Assembly (NCBI GenBank): GCA_947489665.1
Contig: CANLEH010000001.1
Coordinates: 1,522,501 to 1,586,500, forward strand
Origin: an uncultured Roseicyclus sp.
GTDB taxonomy: Bacteria > Pseudomonadota > Alphaproteobacteria > Rhodobacterales > Rhodobacteraceae
Reading direction: 5' to 3'
DNA: 64,000 bases
Both the position numbers and the translations under genes were made by a program. Shown in pieces: positions 23,971 through 33,907 of the stretch; positions within the stretch are counted from its first letter, which is position 1; each line of letters starts with the position of its first letter. The notes under the pieces were generated by a model. The model searched no databases. It saw nothing but the letters and a program-made list of their open reading frames with translations, and was not told the DNA's origin.

Positions 23971-24202
23971 TACCGGGCCATCCTGAGGTGAAACGAATCA
24001 CCTGAAACCAGAACAAACCAAGATCGTCTGATCGGCCTTGGGATTTTCTGGGAAAAAACTTCCACATTCCTCCACTTTCTTCCCCCACCGCCCGTGGACC
24101 CCATATCGTGGGATCGTCTTCCATTGGGACACAATATGGGGCGTCTACCGCCGTGCGCTTCACACAAGATGCAGTGTTACAGTGGGGTCAAAATCAACAG
24201 AT
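23971..24202. other. Upstream half of the mrp-mraZ intergenic region
   Basis: No gene is supported. A second small hairpin AGGTGA/TCACCT lies at 23986-24003. On the minus strand at about 24062-24090 GTGGGG, AAAGTGG and AATGTGG recur, the last two exactly 10 bases apart, like MraZ boxes but facing away from mraZ. CCCCATAT (24099-24106) and ATATGGGG (24134-24141) form an inverted repeat with a 27-base spacer. Confidence 0.5.
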
Positions 24203-24236
24203 TGGGGCAAAGTGGAGAAAAAAGGTGTTGATTGGG
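24203..24236 (+). promoter_or_regulatory. Phased MraZ-type boxes upstream of the dcw promoter
   Basis: TGGG (24203), TGGA (24213), AGGT (24223) and TGGG (24233) recur at an exact 10-bp period with A-rich spacers (AAAGTGGAGAAAAA). MraZ proteins of Mycoplasma and E. coli bind direct GTGG/TGGG repeats of about 9-10 bp, usually as autorepressors. The last box overlaps the proposed -35 element. Confidence 0.65.
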
Positions 24237-24260
24237 AGGCTTTCCCATGGGACACATAGT
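24232..24260 (+). promoter_or_regulatory. Proposed dcw-cluster promoter
   Basis: TTGGGA (24232-24237), 17 bases, CATAGT (24255-24260). Four of six bases match consensus in each half. The start would be near 24267, giving a leader of about 285 bases before the mraZ GTG. The overlap of the last MraZ box with the -35 supports it. Confidence 0.5.
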
Positions 24261-24266
24261 CATCGG

Positions 24267-24468
24267 CAGAACGAGACACACAACGGGTCGCAAAGACCTG
24301 AACCAAAAACAAAAATAGGCAGGTTCATACAGGCATCTCATTACGCCGAACAAAGAGATCCGGCGCGCAGGCGAGCAGACATCCCCCCAGGTAGTTTGCG
24401 CAGTCGGACACCCCAGAAATGGGACGAGGGCGGCGGTTGAGGAGTGGCAGCTTCCTCAACCGCCGTTT
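24267..24468 (+). ncRNA. UpsM-like leader RNA of mraZ
   Basis: In R. sphaeroides the mraZ 5' leader is released as the abundant sRNA UpsM (about 206 nt) by partial termination upstream of mraZ. Here the distance from the proposed start (about 24267) to the end of a strong hairpin (24465) plus its T residues is about 200 bases. The region contains no gene. The identification rests on position, size and the terminator; sequence similarity to UpsM was not tested. Confidence 0.55.
24431..24468 (+). terminator. Attenuator-like hairpin between dcw promoter and mraZ
   Basis: A perfect 13-bp stem CGGCGGTTGAGGA (24431-24443) / TCCTCAACCGCCG (24453-24465), 9-base loop, followed by only three T. It sits 84 bases before the mraZ start. 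A short T-run implies incomplete termination, as needed for read-through to the division genes. Confidence 0.7.
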
Positions 24469-24551
24469 CCATTTCCGGGACCAAGATTAAGGCCGCTTTG
24501 CGGCGAGAATGTGGCGCGACTGACGCGTCCGGGACATGAGGCAGCAGCTAG

Positions 24552-25082
24552 GTGGACGCGCGCTTTACAGGAACAAGCACCGTCAAGGTTGACGGGAAGG
24601 GCCGGGTCTCGCTCCCGGCTAAGTTCCGTCGTGCGTTGCAGGCCGCCGATAGCGCTTGCGGCCCTGGCGATGCGCCGCGCCTCTACATCGCGTACGGCAA
24701 TCCCGCTTACGATTATGTCGAGTGTCTTTCAGGCGACGCTTATGACGACCTTGATGCGCGTATTCAGGCCATGCCAGAGGGCGAGGCCGAGCGCGAAGTC
24801 CTTGAAATTCTGTTCTATTCCCTCTGCGACGAGATCGTGGTCGACGATGCGGGCCGCTTCGTTCTGCCCGGTGCGGCGCGCGAGAAGCTGGCGCTGGACG
24901 GCGAGGCCGTGTTCCAGGGCAAGGGCACCAAGTTCCACATCCTCAAGCCCGCCGACAGCGAGGCGTCGAAGGACAAGCTGGCCGCGATGCTGTCGAAACT
25001 TGGCGAGGGCAAGGAGTTCTTCAATCCCGTGTCTTTGGCGAATCCGCCGAAACCCGCTCCGGTAAATGACGATGACGCATGA
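24552..25082 (+). CDS. mraZ: Division/cell-wall cluster transcriptional regulator MraZ
   Basis: 176 residues from a GTG start (GAGG ten bases upstream). Two SpoVT-AbrB-like half-domains: [25 protein letters not shown] at 5-29 and [23 protein letters not shown] at 92-114. MraZ forms rings that bind direct repeats upstream of its own operon and adjust division-gene output. The C-terminal 35 residues (Pro/Lys/Asp-rich) are longer than in E. coli. Its phased boxes lie about 320-350 bases upstream. The stop overlaps rsmH (ATGA). Confidence 0.96.
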   Translation: MDARFTGTSTVKVDGKGRVSLPAKFRRALQAADSACGPGDAPRLYIAYGNPAYDYVECLSGDAYDDLDARIQAMPEGEAEREVLEILFYSLCDEIVVDDAGRFVLPGAAREKLALDGEAVFQGKGTKFHILKPADSEASKDKLAAMLSKLGEGKEFFNPVSLANPPKPAPVNDDDA

Positions 25083-26050
25083 CCGACAGCCCGCATATCC
25101 CCGTTCTTCTTGGCGCAATCCTGGAGCACGTGGGCCCGATCTCTGGCGTGTGGTTGGACGGAACCTTCGGCGCTGGTGGATACGCCCGTGGATTGCTGGA
25201 TAGGGGGGCGGATCTGGTGATTGGGGTGGATCGCGATCCTTTGGCATTTGAAATGGCTGCAGACTGGGCCGGGACCTACGGGGACCGGCTTCGGCTTGTC
25301 TCGGGCACGTTTTCTGATTTGGACGAATTGGCCGGTGAGCCCTTGGACGGGGTGACACTGGATCTTGGCGTATCGTCCATGCAGTTGGACATGGCGGAGC
25401 GTGGCTTTTCCTTCATGCGTGACGGGCCGCTGGACATGCGAATGGGGCAGGCCGGTGTGTCGGCTGAGGATGTGGTCAATGAGGCATCCGAGGCGCTGTT
25501 AGCGGACATTCTGTTTCATTACGGAGAGGAGCGCGCGGCACGACGGATTGCAAAGGCGATTGTCGCGGAACGGTTAAAGCAACGCATTAATTCCACGCTA
25601 CAACTCGCTGAGATTGTTGAGAAGTGTTTGCCGCGAAAGAAGCCTGGGCAAAGCCATCCGGCGACCCGCAGCTTTCAGGCGATCCGCATTGCCGTCAACG
25701 ATGAATATGGCCAACTGGCCCAAGGCTTGATGGCCGCTGAGCGCGCGTTGAAGCCCGGCGGAAAGCTGGCTGTCGTCACGTTTCATTCGTCCGAGGATCG
25801 GATCGTGAAGCGCTTCATGACTGAACGTTCCAGCACGGGTGGCGGCGGATCGCGCTATGCGCCCGAGGCCGATGCAAAGACGCCCGCCTTCACGCTGACG
25901 CCCCGCAAAGCCATCCCGCCGACGGACGTGGAAATTGCGCAAAACCCGCGTGCGCGGTCCGCGAAGTTGCGGATCGCCACGCGCACAGATGCCCCTGCGC
26001 AAAGTATCGACCCAAGCCAGCTTGGCCTGCCTGATGTGAGGTTGAACTGA
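25079..26050 (+). CDS. rsmH: 16S rRNA m4C1402 methyltransferase
   Basis: 323 residues. It methylates N4 of C1402 in 16S rRNA using SAM. N-terminal [12 protein letters not shown], the SAM loop [35 protein letters not shown] and the C-terminal [16 protein letters not shown] are all typical of RsmH (MraW). It overlaps mraZ by four bases and its stop shares a base with the ftsL start (TGATG). The protein is cytoplasmic. Confidence 0.97.
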   Translation: MTDSPHIPVLLGAILEHVGPISGVWLDGTFGAGGYARGLLDRGADLVIGVDRDPLAFEMAADWAGTYGDRLRLVSGTFSDLDELAGEPLDGVTLDLGVSSMQLDMAERGFSFMRDGPLDMRMGQAGVSAEDVVNEASEALLADILFHYGEERAARRIAKAIVAERLKQRINSTLQLAEIVEKCLPRKKPGQSHPATRSFQAIRIAVNDEYGQLAQGLMAAERALKPGGKLAVVTFHSSEDRIVKRFMTERSSTGGGGSRYAPEADAKTPAFTLTPRKAIPPTDVEIAQNPRARSAKLRIATRTDAPAQSIDPSQLGLPDVRLN

Positions 26051-26409
26051 TGCGGCTGACGACCCTAATTGCTGCGATTGTCGTGATTGGTCTTGGCTAT
26101 TGGGCCTATCATCAGACGATCCAGACCCAGATGGCGGACCGTCAGGTGGACCGGTTGCAGCGCCAGATCGCGGCAGAGCATGAGCGTTTGGGCGTTTTGC
26201 GCGCCGAATGGGCCTATCTGAACCGCCCGGACCGCTTGCGGGACCTTGCGGCTTTCAATTTCGAGCGTCTTGGCCTGTTGCCGCTGGCGCCGGATCAGTT
26301 TGGCGATGTGGCGCAAATCCCGTTCCCGCCGCCGGAGCCGGAAGAGCTTGCGCCGGAACTCCTGCAGGGCACGTCGTCCTTGCCAGAAGGGGAGATTGAG
26401 CCGCTATGA
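26050..26409 (+). CDS. ftsL: Cell division protein FtsL
   Basis: 119 residues, bitopic: one transmembrane helix at 4-24 (TTLIAAIVVIGLGYWAYHQT), then a periplasmic coiled coil (VDRLQRQIAAEHERLGVLRAEWAYLNRP) and a Pro-rich tail. This is the FtsL layout; FtsL pairs with DivIC/FtsB and activates FtsW-FtsI. Sequence conservation is always low, so the assignment leans on position between rsmH and ftsI. It overlaps ftsI by four bases. Confidence 0.88.
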   Translation: MRLTTLIAAIVVIGLGYWAYHQTIQTQMADRQVDRLQRQIAAEHERLGVLRAEWAYLNRPDRLRDLAAFNFERLGLLPLAPDQFGDVAQIPFPPPEPEELAPELLQGTSSLPEGEIEPL

Positions 26410-28187
26410 GCCTGCGTATTCCCCTGCGTCCGCTGACGCGCATTCTTGATGCCCGCGCACGGGGCGAAAACCCTGATAACGTTGAGAAAGAGAACCTGCG
26501 TCTGCGCCATGAAGCGCAGCGTGACAAGCTGCGGGTTCGGGCCGAGAGCCGCCTTTTGCTGGTCGCGGCCTGCTTTGTCATGGCGTTTGGCGCGGTGGGC
26601 TACAAGATGGCCGCGCTGGCGACTTCTGAGCCCTCGGAGCCACGTATCATCAGCCAGGGTCCGACGATCCTGAACACACGCGCCGACATCACGGACCGCC
26701 ACGGGCGTCTGTTGGCCACGAATTTCGCCACCAACGCGCTTTATGCGCATCCGCAAGACATCATCTACCCGCGCCGCGCGGCCGATGGTCTGGCTGCCAT
26801 CTTCCCCGAGATGGATGCCGAGGATCTCTATCGTCGGTTCACGGGCGAAAGCCGCTTCATCTGGCTGCGTCGCTACATCTCACCCGAGCAGGAGCAACAG
26901 GTGCATGACATCGGCTCCCCCGGATTGCTGTTTGGGCCGCGTGAAATGCGGCTGTATCCCAACGGTTCCATCGCAGCGCACGTTTTGGGCGGTGCGAGCT
27001 TCGGGGAAGAGGCGGTGAATGCCGCCGAGGTCATCGGGATTGCGGGCGTCGAGGCGCATTTTGACGAAGAGTTGCGCGATCCCGCCCGTGTTGACCCGCT
27101 GATGCTGTCGCTGGATCTTACGGTGCAGGCGACGGTCGAAGAAGTGCTGGCGGGTGGCATGGCGTTGATGAACGCGCGGGGTGCGGCTGCGGTGTTGATG
27201 GATGTGCATACCGGTGAAGTCATCTCGATGGCGAGCCTTCCCGATTTCGACCCGAACGCGCGGCCCCGCCCGTTGCTGGAAGGGGATCAGGCTGATAGCC
27301 CGCTGTTCAACCGCGCCGTCCAGGGCGTTTACGAATTGGGCAGTGTTTTCAAGACGTTCACCATCGCGCAGGCCTTGGAGCTGAACCTGTTCAGCCCCTA
27401 TGACATGATCGATACGACCGGGCCAATCCGCATGGCGGGCTTTGCGATCCGCGATTTCTCGAACTACGGGCCAGAGCAGTCGGTGGCGGACGTTCTAATC
27501 CATTCCTCCAACATTGGTACGGCCCGCATCGCACGGGTGATCGGGGCCTCGCGGCAGGAGAACTTCCTGGCTTCGCTGAACCTGTTGGAGCCCACGGAGG
27601 TGGAGCTGGTCGAAGCGCCGTCCGGGCGTCCGCTGACACCGCCCCGTTGGGGCGAGTTGGCGACGATGACGATCAGCTATGGTCACGGCATCTCGACCAG
27701 CCCGCTACATCTGGCTGCCGCCTATTCCACCATCGTGAATGGCGGGACGGAGATCATTCCGACGCTGGAACGCCGCGAAGAGCCACAGAATGGCGAGCGC
27801 ATCATCTCGGAGGCGACCAGCGTGGCGATGAACGCGCTGCTGCGGGCCATTGTCACGGATGGCACGGCCAGTTTTGGCGAGGTTGAGGGCTACCATGTGG
27901 GCGGCAAGACCGGCACAGCCGACCTGCCGCGCCCCAATGGCGGTTATTACGAGGACCGCAACCTCAATACGTTCGCCAGCGCGTTCCCGATGAATGATCC
28001 GCAATATGTGCTGATCGTGACGTTGCAGGAGGCAGCGGAGCTGTCTGGCCCGCAACCGCGCCGGACGGCCGGCTGGACCGCTGTTCCGGTGGCGGCCGAG
28101 ATCATTCGGCGCACGGCACCGCTTTTGGGCTTGCGGCCTGACATTGAACATCCCCTTGGTTTGCAGCTATCCAACTCCTCGAATTGA
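26406..28187 (+). CDS. ftsI: Septal peptidoglycan transpeptidase FtsI (PBP3)
   Basis: 593 residues. Cytoplasmic basic N-terminus, one transmembrane helix at about 45-65, a pedestal domain (beginning TILNTRADITDRHGRLLATN) and a C-terminal transpeptidase domain with the three active-site motifs: S313-V-F-K316, S367-S-N369 and K501-T-G503. It cross-links septal peptidoglycan together with FtsW. The tail after the KTG domain is short. It starts inside the end of ftsL and ends 12 bases before murE. Confidence 0.97.
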   Translation: MSLRIPLRPLTRILDARARGENPDNVEKENLRLRHEAQRDKLRVRAESRLLLVAACFVMAFGAVGYKMAALATSEPSEPRIISQGPTILNTRADITDRHGRLLATNFATNALYAHPQDIIYPRRAADGLAAIFPEMDAEDLYRRFTGESRFIWLRRYISPEQEQQVHDIGSPGLLFGPREMRLYPNGSIAAHVLGGASFGEEAVNAAEVIGIAGVEAHFDEELRDPARVDPLMLSLDLTVQATVEEVLAGGMALMNARGAAAVLMDVHTGEVISMASLPDFDPNARPRPLLEGDQADSPLFNRAVQGVYELGSVFKTFTIAQALELNLFSPYDMIDTTGPIRMAGFAIRDFSNYGPEQSVADVLIHSSNIGTARIARVIGASRQENFLASLNLLEPTEVELVEAPSGRPLTPPRWGELATMTISYGHGISTSPLHLAAAYSTIVNGGTEIIPTLERREEPQNGERIISEATSVAMNALLRAIVTDGTASFGEVEGYHVGGKTGTADLPRPNGGYYEDRNLNTFASAFPMNDPQYVLIVTLQEAAELSGPQPRRTAGWTAVPVAAEIIRRTAPLLGLRPDIEHPLGLQLSNSSN

Positions 28188-28199
28188 GGGGTGAGGCGC

Positions 28200-29672
28200 A
28201 TGGCTGCAAAACGACTCTCCGATCTGGGCCTGACGCCCCGCGGGGATGACGTGCCTGTCACGGGTGTGGTTCTGGATTCACGGAACGTCGAAAAAGGCAA
28301 TCTTTTCGCGGCATTGCCTGGCACCCGGGTGCATGGGGCGGAGTTCATTCAATACGCATTGCGGATGGGCGCAGGTGCGGTTCTGACGGATCGGGACGGG
28401 GCCGAAATTGCAAGGGCTGAGTTGGACGCGTCAGAGGCCGCGCTGGTTGTGGTCGAGGATCCGGCGGCGGCCTTGGCCCATGCGGCGGCGCTGTTTTTTG
28501 GCGGGCAACCGGACTGCATGGTTGCGGTGACGGGGACCAATGGCAAAACCTCGGTCGCGAGTTTCACGCGCCAGATCTGGGAAGCGCTTGGGCGCGAGGC
28601 CGTCAATATCGGCACAACCGGTGTTGAGGGCGCGTTTGCCGCGCCCGGTCTTCACACGACGCCGGAGCCTGTGACCCTGCATAAAGTGCTGGCGGATATG
28701 GCGGCGGGTGGTGTGACCCATGCGGCGATGGAGGCGTCGTCCCACGGGCTGGATCAGAAACGGATGGATGGCGTGCGGCTGGCGGCGGCGGCATTCACGA
28801 ACCTGACGCAGGACCATCTGGATTATCACGGAGATATGGAGACGTATTTCCAAGCCAAGCTACGGTTGTTCAACGATCTTTTGACCGAGGATGGCGTGGC
28901 GGTTGTCAACATGGACGACAGCTACGGCGCGCGTGTGGCCGAGGCCTGTGCTGCGCGTGGGATCGAGGTTCTGGGTGTCGGGCAATATGCAGAGGCCGCG
29001 CTGAAGATTACCGGACGCCGGATTGATGAGACGGGGCAGGATGTGCTGTTCCGCTGGCAGGGGGAGGCGCGGCAGACGCGGCTGGACCTGATCGGTGCGT
29101 TTCAGGCGATGAACGTGCTGACGGCGGCGGGGTTGGTGATTGCAGGCGGCGAAGCGCCGGATGATGTCTTTACAGTGCTGCCGAAGCTGGAAGGCGTGCG
29201 GGGGCGGATGCAGCTGGCGGCCCGGCGGGGCCATGGCGCACCGATCTACGTGGATTATTCGCACACGCCGGACTCGCTGGAGGTCGCGCTGAAGGCGCTG
29301 CGCCCCCATGTCCTGGGCCGATTGATCGTGGTCTTTGGCGCCGGTGGGGACAGGGACAAGGGCAAACGCCCGCTGATGGGCAAAGCGGCGGCGGATTATG
29401 CCGATATTGCCATCGTCACGGACGACAATCCGCGCAGTGAAGAGCCGGGGATCATCCGCATGGAAGTGCTGGCGGGTTGCCCCGAGGCGACCGAAGTGGG
29501 CGACAGGGCCGAGGCGATTTTGCGCGCTGTGGACATGTTGGAGCCGGGTGATGCTCTGTTGATTGCGGGCAAGGGGCATGAGACCGGCCAGCAGGTGGGC
29601 GATGTGATCTATCCCTTTGATGATGTTGAACAAGCCTCGGTCGCCGTGGCCGCGTTGGAGGGGTTGGTATGA
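28200..29672 (+). CDS. murE: UDP-MurNAc-tripeptide synthetase (meso-DAP adding)
   Basis: 490 residues from ATG 28200; a GTG three codons earlier is possible, but GAGGGG lies well placed for the ATG. ATP-dependent ligase that adds the third residue of the stem peptide. P-loop TGTNGKT at 111-117, YSHTPDSLE in the C-terminal domain, and the substrate-specificity motif D409-N-P-R412, which marks meso-diaminopimelate enzymes of Gram-negative bacteria. The stop overlaps murF (ATGA). Confidence 0.97.
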   Translation: MAAKRLSDLGLTPRGDDVPVTGVVLDSRNVEKGNLFAALPGTRVHGAEFIQYALRMGAGAVLTDRDGAEIARAELDASEAALVVVEDPAAALAHAAALFFGGQPDCMVAVTGTNGKTSVASFTRQIWEALGREAVNIGTTGVEGAFAAPGLHTTPEPVTLHKVLADMAAGGVTHAAMEASSHGLDQKRMDGVRLAAAAFTNLTQDHLDYHGDMETYFQAKLRLFNDLLTEDGVAVVNMDDSYGARVAEACAARGIEVLGVGQYAEAALKITGRRIDETGQDVLFRWQGEARQTRLDLIGAFQAMNVLTAAGLVIAGGEAPDDVFTVLPKLEGVRGRMQLAARRGHGAPIYVDYSHTPDSLEVALKALRPHVLGRLIVVFGAGGDRDKGKRPLMGKAAADYADIAIVTDDNPRSEEPGIIRMEVLAGCPEATEVGDRAEAILRAVDMLEPGDALLIAGKGHETGQQVGDVIYPFDDVEQASVAVAALEGLV

Positions 29673-31072
29673 GCCTTTGGACAGCCTCTGAGGCCGCTGA
29701 AGCGACGGGTGGTCAGGTGGCCTCGGACTGGGTGGCGGACGGCGTTTCGATCGACACGCGGACGTTGCAACCGGGAGATCTGTTTGTAGCGCTGTCCGAC
29801 CTGCGGGACGGGCACGATTTTGTGGCGCAAGCGTTGGAGAGCGGGGCCGCGGCGGCGATGGTGAGCCGTGTGCCGGACGGCGTGGACCCTGCGAAGTGCC
29901 TGCTGGTTGAAGATGTGTTGCCGGCGTTGGAGCGGCTTGGCGTCGCGGCGCGCGCACGGACAGAGGCTAAGGTGATCGCGATCACCGGCTCGGTCGGCAA
30001 GACAACGGCCAAGGAAATGCTACGCAAGGCGCTGGAGGGGCAGGGGAACATCCATGCAGCGGTGGCCAGCTACAACAACCATTGGGGCGTGCCGCTGACG
30101 CTGGCGCGCATGCCCGTGGACACCGACTACGCGATCATCGAGATCGGCATGAACCATGCCGGAGAGATTGCACCGCTGACCAAGATGGCCCGGCCTCACG
30201 TGTCGATGATCACGACGATTGCACCGGCGCATCTGGAAAACCTCGGCTCGATGGAGGCGATTGCTGCCGAGAAGGGCGCGATCTTTGAAGGGCTTGAACC
30301 CGGTGGCATTGCCGTCGTTCCGCTAGATGTCGAAACGCGCGACATTCTGTTGGCGGCGGGTCAGGCCCATTCGGCGGAGGTTGTGACCTTTGGCGAGACG
30401 CCGGGCGCTGACCTGCAGCTAAGCGATGTGATCGTGGCCGATGACAGCACGGTGATGCGCGTGGCTACGCCGGAAGGCGCGCGATTGGCCAAATTGTCCG
30501 TTGCCGGGCGTCACTATGCCAGCAATGCGGTCGGCGTGATGCTGAGCGTTGCGGCGGCGGGGGCTGACCTGACCCAGGCCACAATGGCGCTGTCGCAATG
30601 GCAGCCCGTGGAAGGGCGGGGGCAGCGCGAGCGGATCACGTTGAGCCGGACCGATGATATCGCCATTGAACTGATTGATGATGCGTTCAACGCCAATCCA
30701 ACCTCGCTGGCCGCAGGGCTGGAGGTTCTGGCCGGGATCGAGCCACCGCGCGGCGGACGGCGGATCGCTGTTTTGGGTGACATGCTGGAACTGGGGCCGG
30801 AGGCAGAGGTGATGCATGCTGAGGTCGCGGACCTGCCGGCGATGGACGCGGTCGCAGAGGTGCACACATGCGGCCCCTTGATGGAGCATCTGCACAATGC
30901 GTTGCCAGGCGCAAAGCGCGGGCTGCACACGGAAACAGCGCAGGACATGCGCCAACAAATCGTCCGACATCTGCGGCCCGGCGACGTGGTTCTGGTCAAG
31001 GGATCAAAGGGATCGAAGGTGTCCCTCGTGGTTGACGCGCTGCGCAAACTCGGGCAATCGGTTGAGGCGTGA
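29669..31072 (+). CDS. murF: UDP-MurNAc-tripeptide:D-Ala-D-Ala ligase
   Basis: 467 residues. It joins D-Ala-D-Ala to UDP-MurNAc-tripeptide. The N-terminal domain binds the uridine nucleotide (SIDTRTLQPGDLFVAL), the central ATPase has P-loop TGSVGKTT with Lys111 and ASYNNHWGVPLTL and EIGMNHAGEIAPLT, and the C-terminal domain has DDAFNANPTSLAAGLEVL and VLVKGSKGSKV. All are family signatures. Overlaps murE by four bases; mraY starts 18 bases later. Confidence 0.97.
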   Translation: MSLWTASEAAEATGGQVASDWVADGVSIDTRTLQPGDLFVALSDLRDGHDFVAQALESGAAAAMVSRVPDGVDPAKCLLVEDVLPALERLGVAARARTEAKVIAITGSVGKTTAKEMLRKALEGQGNIHAAVASYNNHWGVPLTLARMPVDTDYAIIEIGMNHAGEIAPLTKMARPHVSMITTIAPAHLENLGSMEAIAAEKGAIFEGLEPGGIAVVPLDVETRDILLAAGQAHSAEVVTFGETPGADLQLSDVIVADDSTVMRVATPEGARLAKLSVAGRHYASNAVGVMLSVAAAGADLTQATMALSQWQPVEGRGQRERITLSRTDDIAIELIDDAFNANPTSLAAGLEVLAGIEPPRGGRRIAVLGDMLELGPEAEVMHAEVADLPAMDAVAEVHTCGPLMEHLHNALPGAKRGLHTETAQDMRQQIVRHLRPGDVVLVKGSKGSKVSLVVDALRKLGQSVEA

Positions 31073-31090
31073 GAGGTGAGGAACCGCTAG

Positions 31091-32176
31091 ATGTTGTATT
31101 GGCTGAGTGACCTTTCGGACGGCGGCGGTTTCTTCAACCTGTTTCGCTACATCACCTTTCGGGCCGGTGGCGCGTTCTTCACGGCGCTGGTCTTCGGGTT
31201 TATCTTTGGCCAGCCGCTGATCAACATGCTGCGGCGCAAGTATCAGCATGGCCAGCCGATCCGCGAAGATGGCCCCGCAAGCCATCTGGAAACCAAGGCT
31301 GGCACGCCCACGATGGGCGGCTTGTTGATCTTGGCGGCTTTGACACTGTCGACGCTGCTTTGGGCGCGGATGGACAACCCCTATGTCTGGCTGGTTCTGG
31401 GCGTCACGGTCTGCTTCGGTCTGATCGGCTTTGCGGACGATTGGGCGAAGGTCAGCCGCAATACGACCGCTGGCGTGTCTGGCAAGATCAGGTTGGCGGC
31501 GGGCTTTGCCGTGGCCTGCGCGGCCGCCCTGGTGGCGGCGCAATTGCACCCGGTCGAGCTGTCGAACCATCTGGCCTTTCCGGTGTTCAAGGACGTGCTT
31601 TTGAACATGGGTTGGCTGTTCATTCCCTTTGCGATGATCGTTATCGTGGGCTCTGCCAATGCGGTGAATCTGACGGATGGTCTGGATGGTCTGGCGATCA
31701 TGCCAGTGATGATTGCGGCGGGCACACTTGGCGTGATTGCCTATGCGGTGGGCCGCGTCGATTTCACTGAATATCTTGATGTGCACTACGTGCCTGGCAC
31801 GGGTGAGTTGTTGATCTTCACCGCCGGTCTGATCGGCGGGGGCCTTGGCTTTCTGTGGTACAACGCGCCTCCGGCGGCGGTGTTCATGGGCGACACCGGC
31901 TCGCTTGCCTTGGGCGGGGCCTTGGGCGCGATTGCGGTGGCCACAAAGCACGAGATTGTTCTGGCGATTGTCGGCGGATTGTTCGTGGCGGAGGCCGTTT
32001 CGGTCATCATCCAGGTCGCCTACTTCAAGGCCACCGGAAAGCGCGTCTTCCTGATGGCGCCAATCCACCACCACTATGAAAAGCGCGGATGGGCCGAGCC
32101 GCAGATCGTGATCCGCTTCTGGATCATCTCGCTGATTTTGGCGTTGATCGGTTTGGCGACGCTGAAATTGCGGTGA
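31091..32176 (+). CDS. mraY: Phospho-MurNAc-pentapeptide translocase
   Basis: 361 residues, about ten transmembrane helices. It transfers phospho-MurNAc-pentapeptide to undecaprenyl phosphate, making lipid I. Signatures: KAGTPTMGG (near 70), [10 protein letters not shown] (Asp-Asp pair), [13 protein letters not shown] (catalytic Asp) and [15 protein letters not shown] in the last cytoplasmic loop. TTG and GTG alternatives are unnecessary because the ATG gives the family N-terminus MLYWLSDLS. Confidence 0.97.
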   Translation: MLYWLSDLSDGGGFFNLFRYITFRAGGAFFTALVFGFIFGQPLINMLRRKYQHGQPIREDGPASHLETKAGTPTMGGLLILAALTLSTLLWARMDNPYVWLVLGVTVCFGLIGFADDWAKVSRNTTAGVSGKIRLAAGFAVACAAALVAAQLHPVELSNHLAFPVFKDVLLNMGWLFIPFAMIVIVGSANAVNLTDGLDGLAIMPVMIAAGTLGVIAYAVGRVDFTEYLDVHYVPGTGELLIFTAGLIGGGLGFLWYNAPPAAVFMGDTGSLALGGALGAIAVATKHEIVLAIVGGLFVAEAVSVIIQVAYFKATGKRVFLMAPIHHHYEKRGWAEPQIVIRFWIISLILALIGLATLKLR

Positions 32177-32228
32177 ATGTCGCGGCCTGCGCTGGTGTGC
32201 AGTGGCCGTTGCAAGGGGCGAAGGCGAT

Positions 32229-32510
32229 ATGGCGCTGTTCGATAAATGGGTGCGGGTCGAGGTTGAGGGCCGCCGGATCGAATGTCTGAACACCTGGTTC
32301 AACGGGGCGGCGATCTTTGTCGATGGCGTTGAGGTTGCGCGCAACATGGGCAAGCTGGCGCTGGATGAGGCGCATCCCTTTGTGGACGCTCAGGTGGATG
32401 ATTTGCATATCGAGATGCATATCCTGTCGATCCTGTTCACGCAGATCGAGGTGCGTGTGAACGGGCGGCATGTGGCAGGCGACCAACTGGTCAAGGAGAG
32501 CGGCGAATGA
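32229..32510 (+). CDS. Small cytoplasmic protein inserted between mraY and murD
   Basis: 93 residues from ATG 32229, with AGGGGCGAAGG upstream. No signal peptide or membrane segment. It reads as alternating beta strands: [33 protein letters not shown], then [24 protein letters not shown], and ends GEW-less with VKESGE. The pattern suggests a small all-beta fold. The stop overlaps the murD start (ATGA), so it is translationally coupled with murD. No family is recognised; it is not part of the canonical dcw order. Confidence 0.75.
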   Translation: MALFDKWVRVEVEGRRIECLNTWFNGAAIFVDGVEVARNMGKLALDEAHPFVDAQVDDLHIEMHILSILFTQIEVRVNGRHVAGDQLVKESGE

Positions 32511-33907
32511 TCCCGGTATTGGGTTTTGAGGGGGCCAAGGTTCTGGTTCTGGGGCTCGGGCGCTCGGGCTTGGCCGCAGCGCGCGCTTTGCGGGCTGGCG
32601 GGGCGGAGGCGCTGTGCTGGGACGATGGTGAGGCGGGTCGTGCGCGCGCGGAGGAAGAGGGGTTCGTGCTGCGCGACCCGATGGGCAACGGCGCGTTTGC
32701 GGATGTCGCCTCTCTGATAACGTCACCAGGTATTCCGCACCTCTACCCCACGCCTCACCGCGCGATTGCTGCGGCCTACGCGGCGGGTGTGCCGGTGGAT
32801 AATGATATCGGGCTGTTTTTCCGCTCTCTCGCGACGCCGGAATGGGACCGGATGGAAAGCCCGCCCAAGGTTGTGGCCGTGACGGGATCGAACGGGAAAT
32901 CGACGACCTCTGCCCTGATTGCGCATATTCTGGAGGCGACGGGCACTGAGGTGCAATTGGCCGGGAATATCGGGCGTGGGGTCCTGGATATCGACCCGCC
33001 GACCGATGGCGGAGTGGTGGTGCTTGAGTTGAGCTCATACCAGACGGAGCTTGCGCGCGCGCTGACACCGGACATCGCGGTCTTTACCAATCTCAGCCCC
33101 GATCATCTGGATCGGCATAGCGGAATGGGCGGCTATTTTGCCGCCAAGCGCAGGCTCATTGCAGAAGGTGGACCAGAGCGGGCGATTGTGGGTGTGGACG
33201 AGGCCGAGGGCGCTTACCTGGCCGGGCAATTGAGCGAACGCGCCAGTGATCCCCGCGTGATCCGCGTGCGATCAGGTAAGATCGGCGATGCCCCGGGATG
33301 GGAGCTTTCGACGCGCAAAGGTTGGCTGAGCGAGGTGCGCAAAGGGCGGCAGGTTGCCTCGCTGGAACTGCGCGGTGTTCCGGGGTTGCCTGGTGCACAC
33401 AATCACCAGAACGCGGCCTGCGCCTACGGTGTGGCGCGCGCTTTGGGGGTCGCGCCGCGCGTGATCGAGGACGCATTCCAGACGTTCGAAGGGTTGCCGC
33501 ACCGATCCCAGCGCGTGGCCGATATCGGCGGCGTGGCCTTTGTGAACGACAGCAAGGCCACGAACGTGGATGCGGCGGCGAAGGCTTTGGGTGCGTTTAA
33601 GCGGATCCGGTGGATCTGCGGTGGGCTGGAGAAGGAAGGTGGCCTCGACGGATTGTGGGAGGCGGCGAATTCTGTTGTGAAAGCCTATGTCATCGGGCGC
33701 GAGGCCGAGGCCTTTGCGATGCGTCTGGGCGATATCCCCAGCGAGGTGTGCGGCGATATGGCGACGGCCGTGGCGCGCGCGGCGGCTGAGGCCGAAGCGG
33801 GCGAGACGGTATTGCTGGCACCGGCGGCGGCCAGTTTCGATCAATACGACAGTTTTGAGGCGCGGGGCGCGGATTTCATTGCGCAGGTTGAGGGCCTGCC
33901 GCGTTAA
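32507..33907 (+). CDS. murD: UDP-MurNAc-L-alanine:D-glutamate ligase
   Basis: 466 residues. It adds D-glutamate to UDP-MurNAc-L-Ala. N-terminal Rossmann [13 protein letters not shown], the ATP-binding TGSNGKST at 126-133, [19 protein letters not shown] and [19 protein letters not shown] are the diagnostic blocks. It overlaps the preceding small gene by four bases. Its last 32 bases are overlapped by a convergent membrane gene, and the dcw order is interrupted after it. Confidence 0.97.
   Translation: MIPVLGFEGAKVLVLGLGRSGLAAARALRAGGAEALCWDDGEAGRARAEEEGFVLRDPMGNGAFADVASLITSPGIPHLYPTPHRAIAAAYAAGVPVDNDIGLFFRSLATPEWDRMESPPKVVAVTGSNGKSTTSALIAHILEATGTEVQLAGNIGRGVLDIDPPTDGGVVVLELSSYQTELARALTPDIAVFTNLSPDHLDRHSGMGGYFAAKRRLIAEGGPERAIVGVDEAEGAYLAGQLSERASDPRVIRVRSGKIGDAPGWELSTRKGWLSEVRKGRQVASLELRGVPGLPGAHNHQNAACAYGVARALGVAPRVIEDAFQTFEGLPHRSQRVADIGGVAFVNDSKATNVDAAAKALGAFKRIRWICGGLEKEGGLDGLWEAANSVVKAYVIGREAEAFAMRLGDIPSEVCGDMATAVARAAAEAEAGETVLLAPAAASFDQYDSFEARGADFIAQVEGLPR

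Noticed and set aside
24108-24440. Plus-strand 110-residue open frame upstream of mraZ
   Set aside because: It covers the promoter, the MraZ boxes and the leader, has biased random composition and no domain; the region reads better as regulatory DNA.
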